A stretch of 27,970 nt of DNA from Anaerolineales bacterium (GTDB lineage: Bacteria > Chloroflexota > Anaerolineae > 4572-78 > NAK82). Made by a program: the position numbers and the translations under genes. Position 1 is the first letter of the stretch, and each line of letters starts with the position of its first letter. Location of the stretch: NCBI GenBank assembly GCA_024643945.1, contig JAHELX010000014.1, positions 1 through 27,970 of the forward strand, given 5' to 3'. The notes below the pieces were generated by a model. The model did no database searches. It worked only from the letters and a program-made list of their open reading frames with translations, and was not told the DNA's origin. Shown piece by piece: positions 1 through 10,000 of the stretch.

Positions 1-16
1 CCACTTTTCAGACACC

Positions 17-32
17 TGTTGCAATTGCGACA
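17..32. promoter_or_regulatory. Near-perfect palindrome upstream of the fucose isomerase gene; possible operator
   Basis: The 16 bp tgttgcaattgcgaca is an inverted repeat with one mismatched pair. It lies 59 bp before the fucI start codon and ahead of the Shine-Dalgarno sequence at about 76-82. Its position and symmetry fit a repressor or activator site for the fucI operon. It differs from the GGTAACGGTACC-type sites linked to the LacI protein at 15402-16481, so another regulator would be implied. Only 91 bp upstream of fucI are visible and no convincing -35/-10 pair was found there. Confidence 0.35.
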
Positions 33-91
33 ATCATGCTCCAATATTAAGATCCGATTTAGTTCCGGAAAGTCTAAGGAGGATACCCAAA

Positions 92-1912
<1,821 letters not shown>

Positions 1913-1924
1913 TTTTCAGACAGC

Positions 1925-3301
1925 TTGCGAGGGTTAGAAGAGAGGAAGCGACCAATTAATCAACACGTTGCAAACTTGGAAACAAAGTTAAATGATTTTG
2001 CCCCCGATGTCCGCGCTCGAGCCCTGGCAGAATTGGCCTCTTTGGCCCAACAGGGTCATGTCCCGCTTGAGCCGGAATCTGAAGTAGCCAACATGCATTG
2101 TCATACGTTCTTCTCTTTCAATGCTTACGGGCATTCACCCACATCTCTGGCCTGGTTGGCGAAACGGCGCGGCTTCAAGCTGATGGGCATCGTAGATTTT
2201 GACGTTCTGGATGGGGTGGACGGGTTTCTTGACGCCTGTGATCTGGTGGGGGTACGTGGCAGTGCGGGGATAGAGACTCGGGTGTTTATCCCTGAATTTG
2301 CGACTTGCGAGATCAACTCTCCGGGTGAGCCGGGCGTCTGCTACCATATGGGTATCGGCTTCACCTCCAGCCGGGTGCCTGAAACTGTCTCTGATATGCT
2401 GGCTGACTTGCGCCAGCGGGCGGCGCGGCGCAACCAGAGCATTATCTCCCGAGTCAACGTCTATCTGGACCCGGTGACGATTGACTATGAGCGGGATGTG
2501 TTGCCGTTATCGCCAGGGGGGACGCCCACCGAACGGCATATCGTAGTAGCTTACGTGCAGAGCGCTGAGTGCACTCTCTCAAACCAGGTTGGATTCTGGG
2601 CCGACAAGTTGGAAGTTGCCCCTGACCAGGCGTCAACCCTGATCGGCGACGCCCCCAAGTTTCAAAACCTCATTCGCGCTAAATTGATGAAGCGTGGGGG
2701 TATAGGGTACGTGTATCCCACGCCTGACATGTTCCCCTCGGTGGAGGAGTTTCACAAATTGATCCTGGCGTGCGGGGCACTGCCCTGCGCTGCCTGGTTG
2801 GATGGCACCTCCGCGGGTGAGCAGGCGATTGAAGCCTTGCTGGAGCTTTTGATCAGCAAAGGGGTGGTTGCTCTCAATATCATCCCCGACCGCAATTGGA
2901 ACATCGGTGACCCTGAAACCCGTCGCGTCAAAGTTCAGAATCTGTACGATGTCGTCCAGCTTGCCCAGGAATTGGCACTGCCACTGAACGTTGGGACGGA
3001 GATGAACAGTTTCGGGCAAAAGCTAGTCGATGATTTTGACGCTCCAGAACTGGCACCCGTTCGTCAGGCATTTATAGGCGGCGCACATTTCATCTATGGA
3101 CATACGATGCTGCAGCGAGTGTTAGGGCTGGGCTATCAGAGCCAATGGGCCTCGACCCATTTACCATCCCGCCGCGAGCGCAATGACTTCTACACCCGGG
3201 CGGGATATCAAGTGCCGCCGGGGAAGGATGGCTTAATCCGGCTCAAACGACTGGACTCCACGCTGTCGCCGGCTGACATATTGTCGAAGTTGAACGGATA
3301 G
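1925..3301 (+). CDS. PHP-domain metallohydrolase-like protein in the fucose isomerase operon
   Basis: The 458-aa protein has a PHP-type metal-binding opening: H58-x-H60 in ANMHCHTFFSFNAYGHSP, then GIVDFDVLDGVDGF (D91, where many PHP proteins have DH), E117 in AGIETRVF and H141. More possible ligands lie near the C-terminus (GTEMNSFGQ and FIYGHT). PHP proteins are TIM-barrel-like metalloenzymes, often phosphoesterases such as histidinol phosphatase. The substrate here is unknown. It sits between fucI and a sugar-phosphate-dehydrogenase-like gene, so a sugar phosphate or related ester is a reasonable guess. The start is uncertain: TTG at 1925 has only a weak ribosome binding site, and a TTG at 1976 is another option. 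The HxH motif begins only at residue 58, so a shorter N-terminus would keep the domain intact. Confidence 0.8.
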   Translation: MRGLEERKRPINQHVANLETKLNDFAPDVRARALAELASLAQQGHVPLEPESEVANMHCHTFFSFNAYGHSPTSLAWLAKRRGFKLMGIVDFDVLDGVDGFLDACDLVGVRGSAGIETRVFIPEFATCEINSPGEPGVCYHMGIGFTSSRVPETVSDMLADLRQRAARRNQSIISRVNVYLDPVTIDYERDVLPLSPGGTPTERHIVVAYVQSAECTLSNQVGFWADKLEVAPDQASTLIGDAPKFQNLIRAKLMKRGGIGYVYPTPDMFPSVEEFHKLILACGALPCAAWLDGTSAGEQAIEALLELLISKGVVALNIIPDRNWNIGDPETRRVKVQNLYDVVQLAQELALPLNVGTEMNSFGQKLVDDFDAPELAPVRQAFIGGAHFIYGHTMLQRVLGLGYQSQWASTHLPSRRERNDFYTRAGYQVPPGKDGLIRLKRLDSTLSPADILSKLNG

Positions 3302-3323
3302 TGATTTAGGAAAGGAAAGTGAT

Positions 3324-5039
3324 ATGACTGATAAACTGACGGAATACCGGCGCGCTGGCGCGCCGCTGCCGGACCGCAACCGGCTCTGGCCTCTGTATGG
3401 AGCGGGCTTGGAGAATCTGGGGCGCGATGGGCAACTGATCGCGGTGCCGATGCCAAAGTATGGCCCAGATGAGTTGCTGGTACGCCATGACGCCTGTGGG
3501 CTGTGCTTTTCGGACATCAAAGTCATCCGCTTGGGGGAGGAGCACCCTCGCATCTACCGGGATATGCAAGCTGACCCAGTAGTGTTGGGCCACGAGGTAA
3601 CGATGACTGTCGTCGGGGTGGGTGAGAATTTGCGCGACCAGTACCGGGTAGGTGACCGTTTCATCATCCAGGCCGACATTTTCGTGGACGGGGTAGGCTA
3701 TGCCTACGGCTACGAGATTCAAGGGGGACTGTCGCAGTATGGGGTGATTGATCAGCGCATTCTCAACGGAGATGACGGCAATTATCTCATCCCTGTCCAA
3801 CCTGGCACTGGCTACGCCGAGAGCGCGCTTACCGAGCCATGGGCATGCGTCATCGCCGCCTACCAGCTAAGGTATAGAACGGGGCTGAAGTCGGGCGGTA
3901 TAACCTGGATCATCGGCACCTTGGCTGCGAAAGACGGGATGTATACCATCAGCGCTGGCTTCGCTGAGACCTCGCACCCCAGCCGCCTGCTGCTGACGGA
4001 TGTCCCAGTTGATTTTGCCAACTGGCTGAAGGAGCGCGCGAAAGCGCTTGAGGTAGAAGTGATCGAGATAGATGATCTGCACACTCCGCCCGTGGAGCAG
4101 GTAGACGATATTGTGTTGCTGGGCGCCGACCCCGACGTTATCGAGGCGGTCTCCCCGTACCTGGCTGACTTTGGCATCGTCGCCCTCATCTCCGACAGGC
4201 GGCTGCCGCGCAAGGTTAGTGTTGACATCGGGCGCGTCCATTACAATCGTTGGGTTTATGTGGGTGGCCCTGGCCCTGATATCGCCCACGCCTACAGCGA
4301 TGTGCCGGTTCGCTCTACGCTCAGGCCGGATGGGCGGGCATGGTTCGTTGGGGCTGGTGGACCGATGGGCCGGATGCACGTCCAGCGCGCCATCCAGACC
4401 GCTTATGCCCCTTCTACCATCGTTTGCACTGATGTCAGCGATCTCCGCCTGGATGATTTGTGCACCAGCTTCGCTGCCGAGGCGGAGGCCAAGGGCATCA
4501 ACTTCGTTTGCCTCAACCCATTGAACAAGGAAGCCTATACGGCAGGTATGGCTCCTTTCAAAGAGCGTGGCTTCGACGACATCATCGTGCTGGCGCCGAT
4601 CCCTGCCGTTATCTCCGACGCGGAGACGTATTTGGCACCTCGGGGCGTGATGAACGTCTTTGCGGGGGTAGCGCGAGGTACAATGGCTGAATTGGATCTG
4701 AGCGATGTCTACCTGAAAAATGTGCGTGTCATTGGCCATTCGGCGTCGACTATTGATGACCTGCGGTTGATGCTGCACCAGGCCGAGTCAAACACGTTGT
4801 CGCCCAACCGGTCGGTGGCGGCGGTAGGCTCACTGAGCGCGGCTCGAGCTGGGTTGCAGGCGGTGCAAGACACGGTATTTCCCGGCAAAGTCGTCATTTA
4901 CCCTCACATCAAGGAGATACCGCTGACTGCACTGCCAGATCTGAAAGACAAATTGCCGAGCGTCTATGCCAGCCTGAAGGATGGGCGGGAATGGACAGTG
5001 GAGGCTGAGGAAGAGTTTCTGCGCTTGATGCTGGCGTAG
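3324..5039 (+). CDS. Zinc-dependent dehydrogenase related to L-sorbose-1-phosphate reductase, with two Rossmann-like segments
   Basis: The 571-aa protein starts with a GroES-like medium-chain dehydrogenase domain (about residues 30-175). Its catalytic zinc ligands are C61 (GLCFSD), H90-E91 (LGHE) and E171 (LTEPWA). The structural-zinc cysteine loop of classical alcohol dehydrogenases is missing. A first Rossmann-like segment (about 190-325) lacks a clear GxGxxG. A second (about 336-480) has FVGAGGPMGR at 342-350. Typical family members are roughly 340-410 aa, so this one is enlarged. Sorbose-1-phosphate reductases (SorE) work with a sorbitol-6-phosphate dehydrogenase, and the next gene is SrlD-like, which supports the assignment. 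The likely role is NAD(P)-dependent ketose or ketose-phosphate reduction or alditol oxidation. A good ribosome binding site (aggaaag) precedes the ATG. The exact substrate is not deducible. Confidence 0.75.
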   Translation: MTDKLTEYRRAGAPLPDRNRLWPLYGAGLENLGRDGQLIAVPMPKYGPDELLVRHDACGLCFSDIKVIRLGEEHPRIYRDMQADPVVLGHEVTMTVVGVGENLRDQYRVGDRFIIQADIFVDGVGYAYGYEIQGGLSQYGVIDQRILNGDDGNYLIPVQPGTGYAESALTEPWACVIAAYQLRYRTGLKSGGITWIIGTLAAKDGMYTISAGFAETSHPSRLLLTDVPVDFANWLKERAKALEVEVIEIDDLHTPPVEQVDDIVLLGADPDVIEAVSPYLADFGIVALISDRRLPRKVSVDIGRVHYNRWVYVGGPGPDIAHAYSDVPVRSTLRPDGRAWFVGAGGPMGRMHVQRAIQTAYAPSTIVCTDVSDLRLDDLCTSFAAEAEAKGINFVCLNPLNKEAYTAGMAPFKERGFDDIIVLAPIPAVISDAETYLAPRGVMNVFAGVARGTMAELDLSDVYLKNVRVIGHSASTIDDLRLMLHQAESNTLSPNRSVAAVGSLSAARAGLQAVQDTVFPGKVVIYPHIKEIPLTALPDLKDKLPSVYASLKDGREWTVEAEEEFLRLMLA

Positions 5040-5051
5040 GAGGTGGCAGAT

Positions 5052-5861
5052 ATGGACAAGGTTCTACAAGATAGAGTAGCCATTGTTACTGGTGGTGGCC
5101 AAGGGCTGGGACAGTCCATCTGCTGGCGATTAGCGCGCGAGGGCTGTAATGTGGTGGTAGCTGACTTGAACCAGGAGACCGCCGCCGAGACTGCGGCTGC
5201 CATTACCGAGTACCTGCGAGGTGAAGCCGAGGTCGATCGGCGCGCCATCAGCCTCAAGGTAGACGTGACCGACGAAGCCCAGGTGTCGGCAATGGTCGAC
5301 CGCACGGTGCAGGAATTTGGACGGCTCGATATTCTGGTATCCAACGCCGGCATCCTCATCGCGGAAGAAATCGGCGAGTTTCCAGCCAACAAGTGGCGTG
5401 CCGTGATCGACGTCAATCTATTCGGCTACTTCCTATGCGCCAAACACGCCGCCCGCGTGATGAAGGCGCAGCGAAGTGGAGTGATCATCCAAATCAACTC
5501 TAAGTCGGGCAAAAAGGGGAGCTACAAGAACTCAGCCTACGCCGCCTCCAAGTTTGGTGGGATCGGATTGACCCAGAGCATCGCACTGGAACTGGCCGAA
5601 TATGGGGTGCGCGCCAACGCCGTCTGCCCGGGGAACCTGCTGGACTCGCCGCTATGGGTCGATTCGCTGTACAAGCAGTATGCAAAAAAGTGGGGCATCA
5701 CCGAGGAAGAGGTGCGCCAGAGATACGTTGACCAGGTACCGATGAAGCGGGGTTGCACCTACGACGATGTGGCCAACATCGTCGTCTTTCTGGCATCTGA
5801 CCAGGCCGGCTATATGACCGGGCAGGCCATTAATGTAACCGGTGGTCAAGAGATGCGCTGA
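5052..5861 (+). CDS. Short-chain dehydrogenase of the sorbitol-6-phosphate 2-dehydrogenase (SrlD-like) family
   Basis: This SDR (269 aa) has cofactor motif TGGGQGLG (13-20), NAG (98-100), catalytic S150 and Y163-x-x-x-K167. Blocks such as IIQINSKSGKKGS, SKFGGIGLTQSIALELAEYG, QVPMKRGC and TGQAINVTGGQ closely follow E. coli SrlD, which oxidises D-sorbitol 6-phosphate to fructose 6-phosphate with NAD. That points to a polyol or polyol-phosphate substrate rather than a generic one. The ATG at 5052 is chosen because the strong site taggaggt (about 5037-5044) is optimally spaced from it; the in-frame GTG at 5043 overlaps that site. It is the last gene of the fucI operon, directly after the SorE-like gene, and the two probably act on the same polyol intermediate. 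Confidence 0.88.
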   Translation: MDKVLQDRVAIVTGGGQGLGQSICWRLAREGCNVVVADLNQETAAETAAAITEYLRGEAEVDRRAISLKVDVTDEAQVSAMVDRTVQEFGRLDILVSNAGILIAEEIGEFPANKWRAVIDVNLFGYFLCAKHAARVMKAQRSGVIIQINSKSGKKGSYKNSAYAASKFGGIGLTQSIALELAEYGVRANAVCPGNLLDSPLWVDSLYKQYAKKWGITEEEVRQRYVDQVPMKRGCTYDDVANIVVFLASDQAGYMTGQAINVTGGQEMR

Positions 5862-5865
5862 AGCG

Positions 5866-5958
5866 CTGAGTACCCCATCACAGAGATTATGATATACCAA
5901 GGCCACGCCCATGGCGGCTGAATCGGGCCTATCAAGATCACTTTGATGGGGCACTGAG
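5866..5958. terminator. Inverted repeat in the convergent gap, possible bidirectional transcription end
   Basis: The arms ctgagtaccccatca (5866-5880) and tgatggggcactgag (5944-5958) pair at 13 of 15 positions around a 63-nt interval. The repeat lies between the 3' ends of the two converging operons, where a shared termination signal is expected. Neither arm is followed by a clear T-run, so intrinsic termination is only a possibility. Confidence 0.3.
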
Positions 5959-5969
5959 CACAAAAGGAG

Positions 5970-6986
5970 TTATGTCAGATCAATCAATATCTTGGTGAAC
6001 TTACCGGGTGCCGCATCCCAATCACGAAGGGCCTGGGCAATTTCATCAAAAGGATATATCCTGGTAATCAGCTCCATAAACGGTTGCTGCCGCTTTTCTA
6101 GCATTTGGATGACGGCAGGGAAAACGCGTAAGGCGTTACGAGATCCCATAATGTCGAGTTCTTTGCGTACGAAGTGCGTCGTGTCGTAGCTTACTTCCTG
6201 TTTGGCATAGCCGATATATACAACCCGGCCGGCAAATGAAACGGCGTCGATTGCCAGTCGAAATGTTTCCGGCAGGCCAACAGCTTCGATGGCCACGCCG
6301 ACACCTTCATAGTCGGTGAGTTCATCGACTGTGGCTAACACGTTCTGTTGGGTGGAGTTGATGGTGTATTGAGCGCCAAATTTTATTGCGTCTGCCAGCT
6401 TGGCATCGTCGACGTCGGTAGCTATCACCCTCGCTCCTTTTCGCGCCGCAGCCGAAATGACACCCATGCCAACCGTACCACAGCCAATAACCAGAACTGT
6501 GTCCACCTCCGATACCCGCCCGCGGTTGGCAGCATGGTATCCGACACTCAGAGGTTCAACCAGAGCCAATTCTTTAAGAGAAAGCACCTTACTCGAGAAA
6601 ACTTTACCGTAATGAATGGCGATTCTACTTGTCATAGCCCCATCACGTTGCAGGCCCAATGTCTGGTTGAACTGGCAGCAATTGGGCCGGCCGGCACGGC
6701 AGGCTGGACAAAGCCCGCAATGTGAATAAGGCGACAGCATCACTCTGTCGCCTTCTTTGATCGCTTCCGGTACCTGTCCACCTTTGTCGACGATGACCCC
6801 ACTTACTTCGTGGCCCGGGATGCGGGGGTAGGTTACCAGTGAGAAAGTGCCGCGATACGTGTTCAAGTCACTGCCGCACAGGCCAACATAATGAATAGCT
6901 ACGATAACGTCCTCAGGGCCTAACTGGGGCGCGGGAATGTCAACGATTTGCACTTTTCTAGGAGCCGGGAAAGAGATGGCTTTCAT
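5970..6986 (-). CDS. Zinc-binding dehydrogenase resembling L-galactonate 5-dehydrogenase (LgoD/YjjN-like)
   Basis: A 338-aa medium-chain dehydrogenase with catalytic zinc ligands C37, H59-E60 and E144, structural zinc cysteines C90, C93, C96 and C103/C104, and NAD motif GCGTVG (168-173). The blocks YPRIPGHE, CPACRAGRPNCC and RKELDIMGSRNA recall E. coli LgoD, which oxidises L-galactonate at C5 to D-tagaturonate. Here the gene follows an L-galactose-dehydrogenase-like gene and a sugar lactonase, so L-galactonate or L-fuconate is the natural expected substrate. It is the last gene of the long minus-strand operon; its start is 3 bp after the upstream stop. Related family members act on other sugar acids and polyols, so the function is inferred from motif similarity plus context. 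Confidence 0.8.
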   Translation of the reverse strand: MKAISFPAPRKVQIVDIPAPQLGPEDVIVAIHYVGLCGSDLNTYRGTFSLVTYPRIPGHEVSGVIVDKGGQVPEAIKEGDRVMLSPYSHCGLCPACRAGRPNCCQFNQTLGLQRDGAMTSRIAIHYGKVFSSKVLSLKELALVEPLSVGYHAANRGRVSEVDTVLVIGCGTVGMGVISAAARKGARVIATDVDDAKLADAIKFGAQYTINSTQQNVLATVDELTDYEGVGVAIEAVGLPETFRLAIDAVSFAGRVVYIGYAKQEVSYDTTHFVRKELDIMGSRNALRVFPAVIQMLEKRQQPFMELITRIYPFDEIAQALRDWDAAPGKFTKILIDLT

Positions 6987-6989
6987 TGT

Positions 6990-7841
6990 CTACTCCAGCC
7001 CATAAAATCTTCTAGCAGTTTCGCCCCAAAAATCAACTTGTTCTTCCTCCGAAAAAATGTTGACATAATCTAAAACAAGCTTTACCACACCGGCATAGGT
7101 GCCTGCCAGGGTACAAACTGGCCAGTCGGATCCAAACATAATGCGCTTAGTGCCAAAAGCCTCAAAGACGACATCCAGATACGGTCGAAAATCAGAAGGT
7201 TGCCACCCTGGACCGCGGAGGGCGGGCTGGTGCCAGTCTGCCTCGGTGACCATCCCTGAGACCTTGCACCAGACATTGGGATAGGCGGCCAGGTGCCGGA
7301 TATCCGCATCCCACGGTGCCATTTTCTTGTCCTTGATTAACGGTTTGGCGATGTGGTCCAGCACAAAGCGTTGATTGGGAAACCGCTTTACAAATTCACA
7401 GGCCACAGGCAGGTGCCGGGGAAAGATCAATATGTCGTAGGTCAGATCAAATTCGGCCAGTGTCCCGAGCCCGCGCACAAAGTCCTCCCGCAGCATAAAT
7501 TGGTCGTCAGGTTCATCTTGGACCACATGACGAACACCGCACAACTTAGGATGTGTCCCAACCCGTTCCAATTGTTCACGAACTTCCGGGCTGCGCAAGT
7601 CTACCCAGCCGACCACTCCCTTGATGAACGGGTAGTGGTCGGCCAATTCCAGTAACCAGCGTGTTTCTTGCAGGGTTTGGCGGGCCTGCACGGCTACAGT
7701 TCCTTCAATGCCAGCAGCTTCCAGCAGGGAGGCCAGATGGGGGGGGAGATGATCGTTTTTGAGAATCGCCATATCGGGCCCCATCCAGCCGTATTCCTGC
7801 GGTGTATAGTGCCAGAAGTGTTGGTGAGCGTCGATGTTCAT
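6990..7841 (-). CDS. Amidohydrolase-2 family sugar lactonase (L-fuconolactonase/L-galactonolactonase-like)
   Basis: The 283-aa TIM-barrel metal hydrolase opens with DAHQHFW (H6, H8). It also has GVRHVVQDEP (R104, H105), LDHIAKP (H163) and FGSDWPVC (D239), the pattern of the L-fuconolactone/L-rhamnonolactone/2-pyrone-4,6-dicarboxylate hydrolase family. It probably opens the aldonolactone made by the upstream aldo-keto reductase. Its start codon overlaps the stop of that gene by 4 bp (ATGA), indicating translational coupling. The ring size and exact lactone are not readable from sequence. L-fucono- or L-galactono-lactone is inferred from the operon. Confidence 0.88.
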   Translation of the reverse strand: MNIDAHQHFWHYTPQEYGWMGPDMAILKNDHLPPHLASLLEAAGIEGTVAVQARQTLQETRWLLELADHYPFIKGVVGWVDLRSPEVREQLERVGTHPKLCGVRHVVQDEPDDQFMLREDFVRGLGTLAEFDLTYDILIFPRHLPVACEFVKRFPNQRFVLDHIAKPLIKDKKMAPWDADIRHLAAYPNVWCKVSGMVTEADWHQPALRGPGWQPSDFRPYLDVVFEAFGTKRIMFGSDWPVCTLAGTYAGVVKLVLDYVNIFSEEEQVDFWGETARRFYGLE

Positions 7842-8812
7842 GATTGCTTCTCCACCGCCCCAGGGTCATCATTTTCTGGACGGCCCTCTTTCCAGACAAT
7901 ATTGGCTACGGGCTTGATCATCTCTAGAACTTCAGCCAATAATTCCGGGTCTGGAGCGACTCCCACTGATTTGATGTTGCGGTCTACATGCCTGACTTTG
8001 CTCATACCCACCAGTGTAGTGGCGACGTAATCATGCTGTAAGACAAATTGCATGGCCAGGTCGGCAATGTCCACCGCCCGACTCCGGCAATAACGAGCCA
8101 CCTGTTGTCCGACCTCAAGCACTTTTTTGGGGGCTGGATGCCAGTCTGGCGCCCCTTTCTCGGTCAGCACTCGCATATGCAGCGGCGAAGCGTTAATCAA
8201 GCCGATGCCTTCTCGCTTCGCTAGCGGTGTCAAGATGCCATCCATCGAGGTGTCCATCAGGTTGTAGCGACAGTACGAGAGGATCGTGTCAACCTCGGCT
8301 GCCTCGGCCACGTCCTTTAGTATGTGAAGGGGGTAGCCGGTGATGCCCACAAAGCGAACTTTGCCTGCCTGCTTCAACCGATGCATTGCTGGCAGGGTCT
8401 CGTTGATAATCTGTTCCTTTGAACCGTACTCGACATCGTGAACCTGAAAGATGTCGATGTAATCCGTCATCAAGCGCGTCAAGCTTTCCTCTACTGACCT
8501 GGTAATACGTTTGGCGGAGAAATCGAAGCCTGTCTCTGCGTCTTTGTCGTATCGTCCGGCTTTGGTGGCCAGGATCACTTTGTCCCGGTAGCCAACCAGG
8601 GCCTCGCCGAGACGGGTTTCGGCCAAAGTGCGCCCGTAATAGGGGGCCACGTCGAAGTAGTTGATCCCGCGCTCAATGGCATAGTGAACCGCCCTTTTGC
8701 CCTCTTCAGGATCAATCGTGCCGAACTCATGGCCGAGGGGGGATGCTCCAAATCCGACAATGGAGACCTTTAGCCCGGTTTTGCCCAACACCTTATGGAG
8801 CATGGCTGACAT
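7838..8812 (-). CDS. Aldo-keto reductase, plant-type L-galactose 1-dehydrogenase homologue (may also oxidise L-fucose)
   Basis: The 324-aa AKR has the tetrad D54, Y59, K84 and H125 (NYFDVAPYYGRTLAE, LATKAGRY, FQVHDVEYGS). Several stretches are strikingly close to plant L-galactose dehydrogenase of the ascorbate pathway: VGFGASPLGHEFG, GFDFSAKRITRSVEESL, ILSYCRYNLMD, INASPLHMRVLTEKGAPDWHPA and LVGMSKV. That enzyme oxidises L-galactose at C1 to the lactone, and L-fucose shares the configuration. The lactonase gene follows with a 4-bp overlap, so the pair forms an aldose-to-aldonate module. The gagg-rich site before 8812 supports this start; ATG at 8803 is a near alternative. Family assignment is strong from recalled motifs; preference between L-galactose and L-fucose is open. 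Confidence 0.87.
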   Translation of the reverse strand: MSAMLHKVLGKTGLKVSIVGFGASPLGHEFGTIDPEEGKRAVHYAIERGINYFDVAPYYGRTLAETRLGEALVGYRDKVILATKAGRYDKDAETGFDFSAKRITRSVEESLTRLMTDYIDIFQVHDVEYGSKEQIINETLPAMHRLKQAGKVRFVGITGYPLHILKDVAEAAEVDTILSYCRYNLMDTSMDGILTPLAKREGIGLINASPLHMRVLTEKGAPDWHPAPKKVLEVGQQVARYCRSRAVDIADLAMQFVLQHDYVATTLVGMSKVRHVDRNIKSVGVAPDPELLAEVLEMIKPVANIVWKEGRPENDDPGAVEKQS

Positions 8813-8892
8813 CTTGATTGCCTCGCCTCTGGATATCGAGTGATTTTTGCAGCGCGTCGCTTAACAGGCAGGATTGCTCAGTGGGCGTAATA

Positions 8893-9987
8893 TTATCCGA
8901 CCGTGATTTGGGTAATCTTTTCTTCCACGCGTTCTGCCTCAGCCGCTGCTAGCAAGCCTATCTCCAGTTCAAACTGAAACTTGCCTTTAGCCGGGAGCAC
9001 TTTGATGTTCCCCTTGGCCTTCTCGGCCAGATACCCTTCTGGCTCGGCAGTGGCCGGCAGGCATAGCCCCAGGGCATCCTGGTCTGTCGTGCGCGAGATC
9101 CAGCGGACGCCCTTATCTAACTGATCGGGGCGGTGACGAATGTAATCAGCGCTGCCATCGGGATGAATCTGCATACTGTGCGCCCAGCCATCTTCGTCAG
9201 TCAGATAATCAATGAAGAAAACCACCTCCGGGTCAAAGACCAGTTCAGGCGCCAGCAGGTTATGCTTTTCGGGTTGACGCTGCAATTCCTCAAGGAACTC
9301 GACATAACCAGGTAGAGGGTGGATGTGGGAAGGGATACTGGTCCGCACGCGCACGTGTTGGGGCGTGCAAGGGGCACTGTAAACCAGCCGCGCGTTGTCC
9401 ACCGGCCTGAAGTTGACGTGGGCCATGTACATTAACTCCATATCGGACTGTTTCAGGTTAGTGATGTCCATTGCTACCCGGAACAATGTGGAACCAGCAT
9501 AAAGTTTGACCAGCGGCTCAGCCACGTAGTTGTGGCTGAAAGCAACCGTGTGCTGATATTGGCCGCCCAGGCCGACGTAGGCTCCTTTTTCGTCCTGCCC
9601 GACCACCAGATAGGCTTTTGGATAGGGAGCATTGGGCAATTCGCCGTGCAGGGGATGGGTGTCTTCTTTAGAGGGGACACCCATGGCCGTTGCCCCACAG
9701 TGCAGCAGAAAGCCGCCGTAGGTCTCCAGGTACTGGCGGGTGGGGCGAGGCTCGTCGAACATAGACTCCATGGTCAGGTTCCGCCCGCCGAACTCTGCCG
9801 ACCAGATTTGTTGCCCCTGAAAGGGGAGCAATACCAGTTGGCCCAACTCATTCTTAAGCCGCAGCCCACATACACCACTTTCGAACAGAAAAGTGGAGGC
9901 TGACAATGGGCTATGTTCAACCAGGCTCTTTTCCCGCTCAGCAAAGAATTGCGGGCTGATATTGATAATAGTTTCAGTCATAGTCAT
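8893..9987 (-). CDS. Aldose 1-epimerase-like protein (DUF4432/deoxyribose-mutarotase-like family)
   Basis: The 364-aa protein looks like a galactose-mutarotase-type beta-sandwich. It has LPFQGQQIWSAEFGGRNLTM near the N-terminus, GGFLLHCGATAMG with HPLHGELPNA in the centre, then VGLGGQYQHTVAF and MAHVNFRPV. The HGELPNA block matches the region that carries a catalytic histidine in aldose epimerases. The likely role is interconversion of sugar anomers, feeding the correct form to the aldose dehydrogenase encoded next. It starts 13 bp after the upstream dehydrogenase stop and is preceded by aaagagag. The family is moderately certain; the sugar is inferred from context. Confidence 0.72.
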   Translation of the reverse strand: MTMTETIINISPQFFAEREKSLVEHSPLSASTFLFESGVCGLRLKNELGQLVLLPFQGQQIWSAEFGGRNLTMESMFDEPRPTRQYLETYGGFLLHCGATAMGVPSKEDTHPLHGELPNAPYPKAYLVVGQDEKGAYVGLGGQYQHTVAFSHNYVAEPLVKLYAGSTLFRVAMDITNLKQSDMELMYMAHVNFRPVDNARLVYSAPCTPQHVRVRTSIPSHIHPLPGYVEFLEELQRQPEKHNLLAPELVFDPEVVFFIDYLTDEDGWAHSMQIHPDGSADYIRHRPDQLDKGVRWISRTTDQDALGLCLPATAEPEGYLAEKAKGNIKVLPAKGKFQFELEIGLLAAAEAERVEEKITQITVG

Positions 9988-10000
9988 AGCACTCTCTTTG

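Noticed and set aside
3867..4778. Long minus-strand open frame of 303 codons.
   Set aside because: It lies fully inside the zinc dehydrogenase gene on the other strand, has no recognisable motifs and no ribosome binding site; an antisense shadow.
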